Assembly: GCA_036939755.1 (NCBI GenBank)
Contig: JALLAZ010000442.1
Span: forward strand, 1-18,248
Direction: 5' to 3'
DNA length: 18,248 nt
DNA from: Stephanodiscus triporus
Lineage: Eukaryota > Bacillariophyta > Thalassiosirophyceae > Thalassiosirales > Thalassiosiraceae
Below the pieces are notes generated by a model that was not told where the DNA came from, searched no databases, and saw only the letters and a program-made list of their open reading frames with translations. How positions within the stretch are numbered: position 1 is the stretch's first letter; each line of letters opens with the position of its first letter. This document shows, piece after piece, positions 1 to 9,200 of the stretch. The translations under genes were made by a program, and so were the position numbers.

Positions 1-376
1 TAGGTTAAGAACTCAATAGCTCACTCTGTTAAGTCCCGACCGCCCTGGAAGTAATAATGGATTTGTGTTCTGCAAATTTACATACGCGATTGCTGAGGGC
101 TGGCAAGAGAATCGGAGCCCCCTAAAATAGAGAACCATTACGAAGGGGGAAAATCCTCCAAAAGCAACGACGCATTGTACCGGAAACTCTTGGTGTCCCT
201 CGTGGGATGAGGGATATGGCCGAGCGGCTGCATAACACTGATGTTGAATGGATGACAATGATTCAATAAAATATGGACGGTGACGGTCGAGATAATTCAT
301 TCATGATCGGTTTCCTAAAATATGGAAAAAGGCAAAGTGTATTTTAGAGGGCCATCGGCTTTGGCAGAAGAGCTAT
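1..376. other. No supported gene; 3' flank of the membrane-protein gene
   Basis: This stretch lies downstream of the minus-strand membrane-protein gene. It contains one minus-strand open frame of 95 codons (300 down to 13) with no recognisable domain, no hydrophobic pattern and no partner exon. I read it as chance. A short stretch near 211-225 (ggatatggccgagcgg) looks like a class II tRNA D-arm, but no T-arm or matching acceptor strand follows, so no tRNA is called. Confidence 0.5.
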
Positions 377-997
377 CTACCACTGGGTGCTCCAGTGCTC
401 CATGAATGCGAAATTGACAGCCATCACGGAACACCAGAAGATCGCCCAGATGATCGCTACCAGAACCCTAACTTCCGCGTCGCAGGTTGGCGCTCCGTCG
501 ACCTCCATGGGGGGGTTAGTCACGAAGATTACCCAGCTCCAGGCAGCGTTTATGGCGAAGACCATGCCCACGTTCCAGACCTTGATGCCCCCGTGGGCAG
601 CGTACAAGAAAAAACCTAACGACAAAACAGCCATGGCGCGAAAGCACATTGTCACGCTCTCTGAGGCATAATCCGACAGCCCCTGATAAAAGCATTCCCA
701 TCCGGCCTTAGGGGCGGCAAGGACCGCGATCGACCAGGCTATTTTCACGAAAACCATGCCGTAGAATAGCCCCATGCAAACCTTCCCTCCGAAAGAATTG
801 GTCGCATTCCACTCATTCCGGAGATTTTTTATCGGGTTGAAAGTCGCCGTGGAATTGGTGGGCGCAACTCCACCCTCCTTGAGCAAAGGCTTAGATTGTT
901 TGGAAGCGAACTTGGAAGCGTACATGGTGGTGTTGGTGGAGGAATGGGGAATCCGTTCAAAAAATGGAAAGTTTTTCTCAAGGCTTTTCAAATCCAT
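377..997 (-). CDS. Hypothetical four-helix integral membrane protein
   Basis: A single-exon gene for a 206-residue protein that I do not recognise. The first ~70 residues are polar and rich in Ser, Thr, Asn and Lys. Four hydrophobic helices follow at about residues 73-95, 113-134, 139-159 and 177-198, rich in Trp, Phe and Ala. The loop between helices 3 and 4 carries a Cys (172), and the protein ends shortly after helix 4 with a Trp-rich tail. Met1 is the first start; Met25 (MYASKF) is a plausible alternative that would leave a shorter basic N-terminus. The polar, hydroxylated leader could be an organelle-targeting sequence, but no clear cleavage site is visible. The next gene upstream lies on the same strand 209 bp away. 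A small membrane protein of unknown function is the most that can be said; real coding is likely because of the regular helix spacing. Confidence 0.7.
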   Translation of the reverse strand: MDLKSLEKNFPFFERIPHSSTNTTMYASKFASKQSKPLLKEGGVAPTNSTATFNPIKNLRNEWNATNSFGGKVCMGLFYGMVFVKIAWSIAVLAAPKAGWECFYQGLSDYASESVTMCFRAMAVLSLGFFLYAAHGGIKVWNVGMVFAINAAWSWVIFVTNPPMEVDGAPTCDAEVRVLVAIIWAIFWCSVMAVNFAFMEHWSTQW

Positions 998-1206
998 TTT
1001 ATGTATGTTTCCGTTTATTAGAGTTTCTAAAGATACTTATCATAAGTACTTGCGGGGTGGTGGCGGTTTTGGCGGACGAACGGGCATTCATTTAACCCTT
1101 GCGTCAACGCTATCGTCTTCGCTGCAACCCTCACCCTGCGCCATCGCATATTGCATCTGCTGACCATAAAATATTAAGAAATTCGCAATCGTCGCAATCG
1201 AAGTTG

Positions 1207-2370
1207 TTATTCTCGCTCAAGATCAGCCAGCTCCAAATCTTTCTTCATTTCCTCCATCGCATTTCGTTTCTCTTCGTGTAACCCCCGTATTTCTGCTCTC
1301 AACGATCTGATTTGATCCTCCTGAACCGCGTTGTGGGACTTCATTTCATTCATCTTCTTCTCACACTCGACCTTGATGTTGGATATTGTCAAATCGTTGC
1401 ACTTCGATTGAGTGTTCAGGGCTTCTTCTAAAGATGCTATGCTATCATCTTTCAGTCGGCAACTCAGTTCCAGTGTCACAACTCTTGCCTTCAATGATTC
1501 TATTTCATCCTCCTGACACGATTTCTGGGCTTCCATATCGAGAATTCTTTCATTCAACTGAGTCAAGTCTTTCTTTAGAGTTTCTTGTTGTATCCCCTGC
1601 ATAAAGATTGTCGATTCTAACACTTTCACCTTTGTCTGCAAATTTAAGATCTCAGCAGACGCACACCAGCCTCCCTCGCTCCCGAGACACAGTAAAGCAT
1701 CCTTCAGCTGAGCAATATTCTCCGTCGAGTTGGATGTATTTCCTTGCACAGGAGTGTCTATTTCTTCAATTGCGCATTTGATTCGCCGGATAACTTCGAT
1801 GTTAGAGCATATCACAGCCTCGAGTTCATGTATCGTTTGATCGCGCTGCAGTACCTTATTATTCTTCGAAGACGCAAACGGCGAAAGCATATTTCCAAAG
1901 CGGACGTTGCCTCGGCGAGTGGGCGGCCCAGTCGAAATTGCATCGCTACTTGTCACGCTTGCATGGTCACTCATTTGAGATGATGTGCAAATCGTTGTAG
2001 GCACCGCTGTTGCAGAATCGTTTTCAGTGTCGATACCCCTTCTTCTTCTATTCTCGGCCAGCCGCTGCTCCCATAATTCGGCAAGGCCTCCGAGAGTTTC
2101 GGGCAGATATTCGACCGGAGCATCGACTATATTCGACGAATCAATGATTGCACTCGTTCTGCGCTCGAGGTTTGACTGTAGTTGCCTGTTGTTTTCAGCA
2201 TCATTTTCCCCGGCAGCTTTGCATCCCTCAAATTTCGCAAATTGCTGCCCCTGATCCTCTTCTTGCCTAGCGCCAACATTGGGCTCTACCATTGAGTCGC
2301 CTACGTTACCAACGCGCATGCGAGAGCCACCTTCCAACATGACGTGATGTAGAGCTTCGTCCATCTTCAT
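1207..2370 (-). CDS. Hypothetical coiled-coil protein with internal duplication
   Basis: A single-exon gene for 387 residues with no enzyme motif. Residues 1-170 are polar and probably disordered, with a short conserved-looking helix at 93-112 (GGLAELWEQRL followed by an Arg cluster) and a Ser/Thr-rich segment at 120-150. From about 172 to 385 the protein is an almost continuous heptad-type coiled coil rich in Glu, Lys, Leu and Ile. Within it, residues 273-304 align with 337-368 at an exact 64-residue offset, sharing the core QED-I-SL-A, so part of the rod arose by internal duplication. Start: MKMDE, with two Met codons at 1 and 3. It is divergent from the MFS transporter across 1.16 kb. A structural or scaffold role is inferred only from the coiled coil; no family is recognised. 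Confidence 0.75.
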   Translation of the reverse strand: MKMDEALHHVMLEGGSRMRVGNVGDSMVEPNVGARQEEDQGQQFAKFEGCKAAGENDAENNRQLQSNLERRTSAIIDSSNIVDAPVEYLPETLGGLAELWEQRLAENRRRRGIDTENDSATAVPTTICTSSQMSDHASVTSSDAISTGPPTRRGNVRFGNMLSPFASSKNNKVLQRDQTIHELEAVICSNIEVIRRIKCAIEEIDTPVQGNTSNSTENIAQLKDALLCLGSEGGWCASAEILNLQTKVKVLESTIFMQGIQQETLKKDLTQLNERILDMEAQKSCQEDEIESLKARVVTLELSCRLKDDSIASLEEALNTQSKCNDLTISNIKVECEKKMNEMKSHNAVQEDQIRSLRAEIRGLHEEKRNAMEEMKKDLELADLERE

Positions 2371-2544
2371 CTTAAGTTGTCAAAAGCTGCGTATCTCGTT
2401 GCAAGGACCGACTGCGATATGTACAGACCAAAATTTCAGAGCATTAAGGCTACCACCACCACGATCGCTGTAGGGTGCGCGTTCACTGGGGGTGAAACCA
2501 ACAGGCTTGATCACATTGTCCTCCTGCCAGTGATATATTATTAT

Positions 2545-2611
2545 GGGTGCACCTAAAGGCCGGAGTTGCGAGAAATGTGTGAGGCCGCAACTCCGGCCTT
2601 TAGCTGCACCC
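2545..2611. repeat. Foldback inverted repeat, 26-bp arms, 15-nt loop
   Basis: The left arm is 2545-2570 and the right arm 2586-2611. They are reverse complements at 25 of 26 positions; the one mismatch lies 8 bp from the outer ends. The core of the arm is AAAGGCCGGAGTTGCG. The 15-nt spacer is 2571-2585. No flanking target duplication is obvious. It could be a small foldback element, a small-RNA hairpin precursor or an extruded cruciform; the sequence alone does not decide. Confidence 0.85.
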
Positions 2612-2831
2612 TCTAAACGTTGCTCTTCTTGGATACTTCTTTTCGTAAGTACTCTAAATATCTACAATACCTACGCGTAAGTCCTAGAGATGATCATCTA
2701 CCGTATCTCCTTAGCGTAGTATGATACTGCCGAATTTTCGGCAGTACCAGCATTAACACACTAGTCGCAACTTCAACTCATTTTAGTTAAAAAACTTGTC
2801 AGTTTAAACCCCCAAACTAATGACACATGAA

Positions 2832-2854
2832 GAAAGCTGACAGTCTCAGCTTTC
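2832..2854. repeat. Dyad with 9-bp arms inside the candidate element
   Basis: GAAAGCTGA at 2832-2840 is followed by five bases and then its exact reverse complement TCAGCTTTC at 2846-2854. It is the first of three dyads spaced over 145 bp. Confidence 0.75.
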
Positions 2855-2958
2855 CAACGGTATAATACGGGTCTGGGGGTCGCAGACGGAGTTATAATGA
2901 CGAAATATTACTCCGCGCGCAAGGGTTGAGATCTTGTTTTTCCATGAAATTAGAGTAC

Positions 2959-2976
2959 TTTTGCGGTACCGCAAAA
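2959..2976. repeat. 18-bp perfect palindrome
   Basis: TTTTGCGGTACCGCAAAA is fully self-complementary with no spacer, centred on GGTACC. It lies in the middle of the candidate element. A symmetric protein-binding site or remnant of a repeat end are both possible. Confidence 0.75.
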
Positions 2977-3529
2977 TGTTCGATAGTAAGAAATTCATAT
3001 TAACTCCTACGTAGAGGCTACGTCGGTGAAAATTATTTAAAAGTACATAATAGCTCGAGAACGACCTCGCAAGCTTTTGCGTTTGTGGGTTGTGTTTGCT
3101 CTATCGTAATTTTCTCCCGCCGATGCGCGAACACTAGAAAAACAGACAGGCCTCCCGTACAATCTACATACACACATACTGTAGGAACAGGTATGAACAA
3201 TTTTCCGAAAGTACTTATTTTTAGGCCTGGTACTGCCGAAAATTCGGCAGTAGGCCGTGCCGATAAGGAGATTGGCGACGCACAGGAAATAAGGAGTCGC
3301 GCCAAAACCATTTTTGGGGGCGCCCTCAATACTCCCCCCCCCAAATCCTGTGTCTTTTTGCCAGCGCGGACATGAGCTCTTTGGGTTGAACGCTCGCGTA
3401 TGGTACTCCACTGAACATTGTTTGACTCGCCTCTTCTCTCTCCCTCTTCTATGCAGCCCGCGGATAAGCGGAAACAATTCACAAGGGATCGAGGAGGGGT
3501 AAGGCTGAATTTCCACATCGGGGGAAAAG

Positions 3530-5839
3530 ATGGATTGCCTGGATGACCACGGCATTCACCTCGCGACATCGCTGGATATAGAAAATGAAAGCGACATAGA
3601 TATCTCCTCCCACATGGACTCGATGTCCGAAAATTCACTCATCAATTTCCGTGCGATACATAAGTCCGGACAGCAACAGTCGACAAACCTGCCCCTTCTA
3701 ACGGCGTGCTACATTTCCGCGTTGACGGTGGGAGCAACCACCTACGCCTTCTCCTTCTACAGCAACGACCTGAAAACATCACTAAACCTATCCCAAAATC
3801 AACTCGATACATTGAGCAGTGCGACGTTCTGTGCCGGCATATTTTCGTGGTTGCCGGGAATGGTAGTGGACTTTTGGGGAGCTCGGCGTGCCATGGCACT
3901 TGGCGGCACATCCAACGCAATAATTCTCAGTTTGTATTGGGTGATTGCCACGGAACATGTCAAATTACATGATATCGAGTTTTTGATGTTTTTGTTGAGC
4001 GCTTTGAGTGTAGTAACATTCATGGGATGCGCTTTGATCACTGGGAGTGTGTTCAAGGTCATCGTTGAGAGTTGTTCGAGTGGTACGAAAGGCAAGGCAG
4101 TTGGATGTGCCAAGGGATATGTCGGCGTAGGGAGTGGGGTTTACGTTTGTTTATTTGGGGCGTTGTTCGGTAGCAGTTCTTACGAGGAAGGAGGGTCGGA
4201 TTCGAAGTTGAAATCGCTGAATTTTCTTCTAATGGCAGCTGTGCTTTCCTTCTTGGCCGCCACTCTCCCTGCATTATTATTTCTTCCCAAACAATCACCG
4301 ACATCGCCAACTTCTGCGTATCAAAGCCGAAGGGATGGAACGCGCAGCATTCATTTTCGGGTAGTCTACGTCGGCCTTATTTCACTTGGAATATGGGTCG
4401 TTGGAACGAGTTTGTTGAACTTACGCTTAGATGAACAAGCTAAAAATAATGGCGGTGCGAGTGGCGTCGATCCTTCGATATTGAATAAGACGTTGAGCGA
4501 GGACATTACCATGGCCCGAGAGCTATTCGATTCATCGAGGGTTTTAATATCATCATCGGCTGGAATGAACTGGGGCAATGCTTTCATGATACTATTGTTG
4601 TGGTGGGGACCAGCGTTGAGCTTGCTTTGTTTGCCTCCAAGGAATGAATTTGCTGGCGACGCAACCGATTCAATTGAGGAAAACGCATACGATGGCAATG
4701 ATGAACATAATCTTGAAACGGATGGTGTCAATGGTAGGGTGGATGCATGCATCAACGTGGAAGACGAAGATACATTTTTGCACGATGGCATTGGAAGAGT
4801 TTCATTTGGGTTGAAATACGGCGAAATATCATCTTCCGAACTGGACGATTCCCTCGGAGCTGGCAGTGATCATGTTTTAGATGCCAGTGACCGGGAATTT
4901 ACGTTGTTGCAAATGTTGAGAACTTCTCCCGCGTGGCTCATGGCTTGGACGTACCTTATTTTGGTGAGTGCACTCTCTCAATACGCTTTGTTTCTGCAGA
5001 CTTAGAGGCATTAACTTACATGGCTTACTGACATAATTCCTTCGTAATTTCAGGTTGGTGGAGGAACTCTCATGACGACTAATATAGGTAAGATTGAGGG
5101 TCGAATCGGGCGTGGGTTGGGGCTACCTGGATCACGTGTCATCCTCGTCTCTTATACTATTTGCTGCGCCAATCGCTTACAATGTTTTCATTCCTATGTT
5201 ATCGTACCAACAATAGGTCAAATGACTGAAGCTTTAGGCTTCGATCACGCCACGACGTCGGCGAGTCTTGCTCTCTTCAGCGCCGCACAGGGTGCATCCA
5301 GAGTGTGTACCGGCATAGCGTCTGAGATATCCCTCGGTTGGAGCCCGCCCAGGTTTTGTAGATGCCTCCTCTCCTCCAATGACACGGGGATTCCTAGACC
5401 TGCCTTTTTGGTCCTGGCATCGTTGGTCGGCGCTGCCGCACACTTCGTCCTGGCCATATCGACATCAGAAGGAGCATTCGTGTTCGGTGTAACGTTGGCG
5501 GGTTTGTCTTTTGGGATGGTCTGGCCAATGATGGTATTGATCACCGGAGAGTTTTTTGGCGTTGCCCATGTCGGAGCGAACTACATGTGGTTTGACGGGA
5601 TGAGCTCCGCCGTTGGCACTCTATTAATTTCAAAGGTAGTGGCACAGGAGGTGTACGATGAGCACATTGTCCGAGAGGAATCTGGAGGCGAGGGAAATTT
5701 CAAGTGCACCGGCTTGGGTTGCTTTGCAATGACTCATGCAATCGTGTCACTGTTATCGTTGACATGCATAGTGTCAAGTTTCGCTTTGATCAAAAATCCC
5801 TGGTCGCAATCCAGCTCGCGCAGAGATGTGGCATCATAA
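3530..5839 (+). CDS. Nodulin-like major facilitator superfamily transporter, 3 exons
   Basis: Exons are 3530-4963, 5054-5087 and 5217-5839, giving 696 residues; introns of 90 and 129 bp have GT-AG ends, and splicing gives the continuous segment LVGGGTLMTTNIGQMTEALG. The N-terminal half fits the nodulin-like MFS family: TTYAFSFYSNDLK at ~70-82, then a helix pair and DFWGARRAM at the loop between helices 2 and 3, then TKGKAVGCAKGYVGV at ~186-200. The C-terminal half has GQMTEALGFDHA and a GLSFGMVWPMM helix, both family-typical. About 12 membrane helices are visible, with a 50-residue acidic N-terminus. Residues ~370-465, between two late helices, form a long acidic loop, probably cytosolic. Plant relatives transport small organic or metal-related solutes, but the substrate cannot be read from sequence. 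Without splicing, the frame stops at 5005. The start Met is the first in the open frame. Confidence 0.88.
5088..5216 (+). other. Stop-free 129-bp intron of the MFS gene
   Basis: The intron starts GTAAGA and ends AACAATAG. It is 43 codons long, a multiple of three, and open in the reading frame, so its retention would insert 43 residues between TTNI and GQMTEAL without breaking the protein. The family alignment at GQMTEALGF argues for removal in the main isoform. Confidence 0.75.
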
Positions 5840-6286
5840 TCGGAATAGGTTTGGAGCATGAACACCATACAACACCCCTTTTCAGCAACAGAATGTACAT
5901 GCTGAATTGATAATCTCATGCGTGTTCTTGAACCGTAGGATGGTATCTACCCGTGACGAGGAGATATTGATGGGCCCGACGGGCGCAGGGGGGTCTAACT
6001 GGTTGAGGTTACTGGAGACAAGGTTCGAAGAAAAATCGGTAGATTCCAAAGAATCGTTGGAGGAAGAGCACAAATCTCTGGACCCTCACCACAAAAATTA
6101 CTTCTTTCTCAGCTAAGGAGCAATGACGAAACGGCGACCTCTGCACAATGAGTGCAAATAACGTCGAACTGTTGTTGCGATTTTACCTCTACTGATGCGG
6201 CTAATTTTAATGCAATTACCCTGCGAATTTGGCTTAGATTCACATATTGAAATCTGTGTGGTGTGCTACGCTACTTATGTCTACCT
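5840..6286. other. Convergent 3' region between the MFS gene and COG7
   Basis: These 447 bp hold the 3' ends of two genes facing each other. Apart from a 58-codon open frame on the plus strand (5940-6116), I see only AT-rich sequence typical of 3' untranslated DNA, with no repeat or RNA gene. Confidence 0.6.
5940..6116 (+). CDS. Possible small ORF or alternative last exon of the MFS gene
   Basis: This 58-residue frame is acidic and helical (NWLRLLETRFEEK followed by a Glu/Lys-rich stretch) and ends KNYFFLS. An acceptor-like TTCTTGAACCGTAG sits directly upstream, ending at 5938. A splice from a weak GTCGCA donor near the end of the transporter's last exon would join it in frame after KNPW, replacing the SQSSSRRDVAS tail. 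The poor donor makes that unlikely as the main form. It may also be a short independent gene or chance. Confidence 0.25.
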   Translation: MVSTRDEEILMGPTGAGGSNWLRLLETRFEEKSVDSKESLEEEHKSLDPHHKNYFFLS

Positions 6287-9200
6287 CTAGACAGATATGC
6301 CCCTTACATAAGCAATTCGAAGTTCTGCCCGTTTAATGACTTCCAAAGCTTCTGAAGCATCCCCCCGGTGAAGCTGAATCTTTGATCGAAGCATCTGGTC
6401 CTCCATCATCACTAACTGGGTTATGTATTTCAACAAGGGATGGGGATGACTTGGGACACCGAGGGCCGAGAAAACATTCATAATGTAATTCAAATCAGTA
6501 GCAAGGTGCTCGGCACCCCTCCGTCCCAGACGGGGGATTCTCATCGTTCGCTCTAAGAGACGACCCGTGACGGCCATACTGACCACATCAAGCCATTGGT
6601 TGCAAAATGCTGCCTCCTCTCCCTCGTCTTCCTCTACAGTCTTCTTCGTCTCAAGAGACTCGCGATCATCGTCATTGCCATCATCCAACAAGAATCTCGA
6701 CAGGTCTCCCCCGCCCATTAACACCGCCAACTGTGATTTACCGTCGCCCGTAAAAGAGCACCCCGCAGCTGCTACGAACTCCTTCCACGGCTGGACCGCC
6801 ACATCCATAACACCTGTCATGACCTCGTTGGCGAGTCCCAAAGCATCGGCATCGGACGCAAACGGCTCCAACGCCTGGACCAACGCCAGCATGTGCTCGC
6901 CCACATGTGTTATGTACTGCTGGGGGAGTATGCCATACGATTCCTCGTCCCCATCATTTCCTCCTCCTCCTGACCTGTCCTGTTTCCAAATCGGCAACGC
7001 CGAGATGCCACGCAATTGCCGTTCGGGGATTGCGGAACACACTTCAAAGACGAGAGACAAGCAACTCCGCGCGAGGCGAGCCGTCGAGTCGTGCGCCCTT
7101 GGGAAAAGGGGAAGAAGGTGGACGGCCGAGGACGACTCGCTCTTCGCGGGACCACCCCCCGCGAGTCGACGGAGCTGCACGACCGACGTCGGACACATGA
7201 CGCCTGTGCCGTCGTCAACGAACGTCGGGGACGGGTCGCAAGCCACCCTGGCGAGCATGGCCCGGATCTGAACGGGAGAGAGCTCGTCGGGAACGACCAT
7301 ATCGTCGCCCCCCTCCTCAAACACGGCATCAGCCATCACGCTCGAGAGCGCCCTGAAACGATCCCTAACGGAATGCTCGAACGAGAGCAGATTACGCTTG
7401 AACACCCCGGCGATGCGCAGTACCTCCAGAGCGCAATTGACGTTCATTTCGTCGAAGTCGGCTCCACTGCTGCTCGAGGCGTTGGTGGAGAGTGTACCCA
7501 TCGCGATGGCCAGCTCGGCAGCGTGATTGGACACGAGTTTGTCAATGGCAGAGATGGTGGCGGGGGCGTTGTACCCGCTGTTAAGGAGCTCAAAGCGATC
7601 GATGACAGCTTCGCATAACATTGACAATATTGTAAAAAAAATAATGAATCAAACACAAAATACATGGTGGGAGATACACAACAACAAGGATTGGGGGGGT
7701 CGGGGTAGTCCTTACCTTCCGCCAGGGGAAACATGAACGGCGCCAAATCGCCCAACCTCTCGGCGGCATCCTCGAAGCTAGTGATCCCCCTTACGTCCCT
7801 GGCGACCATGCTCGCGGCCTCGCCCAAGGGGCGCTGTTCCGCCTCGGACAGCGCGCGTTGGTACGGCAAGAAGGGAGAAGCGATGAGCAGGAACGCCGAG
7901 CGGACGGCGCCTCGCACCGTCTCGTCGGCGTCGCCGTCGTCGGCGGCGGCGGGATCTCGACCTTTCTTGGTCTTGGCATCCCTGCCGCCGCCCTCCTCCC
8001 TCGCGGCGGCGGAGCCGTCGTTCCAAGCCTCCATCCGATCATAGGCCAAAGACAGGAATCGGACGGTGGACTCGTACGCCGCGGCGATGGCTTCCATCCC
8101 TCCCCCCGCAACCCTCCCACCACCCCCTCCGCCGATGTCGATCCCCCTCCTCCCCCCCGGGGGTGGACACAACGACCCCAGGCGCTTCTCGAACGACGCG
8201 ACGATCGGTCGGAAGCACTCGATCAGCACCCGCACGACGATGGATGGCGCGAGGTCCGGACCGAAAACCGTCCTCGACTGCGTCCGTTCCTTCGTCAGCA
8301 ATTCGAGAGTCGCCTCGTAGAATTTCGGCAGGAATTCCACGAATTGTCTCGCGGCGGCCTCGGCCGACGGCGTCGTCGCGGAAGACGGAACGTGGGGGGA
8401 GGACGCGCCGTCGTCGTAATCCTCGTCGAAGTCGAAATCCTCGACCTCGTCCTCGCGTTCGTTCGTTACCCCGGGCCCGCCGTCGGTCCGCTCGACGACG
8501 CGTCCCCGGGCGTCGCCGTCGCCCCCCCCCCCCCCCCCGGCGATGACCTCCCTCTTACCCCCCCCGCCACCGCCACCGCCACCGCCACCGCCACCGCCAC
8601 CGCCCCCACCGAAGCCGAACCAGAGCGCGTGTATCTCCAACGGCCTGATCCTAACGTACTCCTCCCTCATTACGTCCATCTTCCCCAGACTCCCGTACAT
8701 CCCCACGCACTGCACCAACGGCCCCAATCGCGTGTCCATCCTCCTGAGCGCGTGGAGCAACTGCGGCTTGAGCAGCGCCTCGAGCTGCCCCCGCAGCCTC
8801 GTCAACGCGACCTCACGCTCGTCCCGTCCCTCCGGCATCCCCGACAACGCCCGCGCCCCCGCCTCGAGCTGCGCGAGCGCGCTCACCGCCTCGACGAGGT
8901 TGGGCGGTGTCGTCGACAGCAGCATCGGCACGGAGTTGATGGTCTCGTCCCACGACGACGCGGCCGAGAGTATCGCGCGCGCGGCGCGCAGGTGCGAGCG
9001 TAGGTTGAGGAGGGAGCGTAGGGTGACGAGCGGATGATGACGACGATGACGATCGTTGTCGTCCGTGCCGCGATCGACCGTCGTCCCCCCCCCCCCGACC
9101 GCGTCCGCGACGACCGCGTCCTCGACGACCGCGCCGTCGACGTCGTCGTCGTCTTCGACGCCCGTTCCCGCCCCCGCGTCGGGGGGATGATGGACGACGC

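Larger units (their letters stand above)
2725..3252. mobile_element. Candidate MITE-like element bounded by 26-bp inverted repeats
   Basis: Positions 2725-2750 and 3227-3252 are perfect 26-bp reverse complements. Each also contains its own 22-bp near-palindrome: TACTGCCGAA, a 2-base centre (TT on the left, AA on the right), then TTCGGCAGTA. The two copies therefore lie in opposite orientation about 0.5 kb apart, as terminal inverted repeats of a non-autonomous DNA element would. Both outer ends begin with TA, which could be a TA target duplication of the Tc1/mariner type or simply part of the palindrome. No transposase is encoded between them; the interior holds further dyads. The alternative is two copies of a symmetric regulatory site. 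Confidence 0.35.
2371..3529. other. Divergent intergenic region dense in inverted repeats
   Basis: This 1.16-kb stretch separates the coiled-coil gene (minus) from the MFS transporter (plus) and must hold both promoters. It contains no convincing gene. Long open frames exist on the minus strand from about 3638 down to 3033, in two frames at once, and run antisense into the transporter start; neither shows a domain. The sequence instead carries a chain of palindromes: a foldback (2545-2611), two opposed self-complementary 22-mers (2725-2746 and 3231-3252), a 9-bp-stem dyad (2832-2854), a 5-bp-stem dyad (2871-2887) and an 18-bp perfect palindrome (2959-2976). Confidence 0.6.

Noticed and set aside
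205..285. tRNA-like D-arm (ggatatggccgagcgg)
   Set aside because: No T-arm consensus and no 3' strand complementary to the would-be acceptor stem follow.
13..300. Minus-strand 95-codon open frame
   Set aside because: No domain, no hydrophobic or charged pattern, no splice partner; length is within chance for this composition.
3085..3375. Plus-strand 96-codon frame upstream of the transporter
   Set aside because: Runs through the inverted repeat at 3227-3252 and has no recognisable protein features.
3033..3638. Two long overlapping minus-strand open frames
   Set aside because: They overlap each other in different frames and run antisense into the transporter's first exon and the repeat region; no domain seen.
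6567..7618. Long plus-strand frames opposite COG7 exon 2
   Set aside because: Arg/Pro/Ser-rich composition is that expected from the antisense of GC-rich coding DNA; COG7 explains the region.
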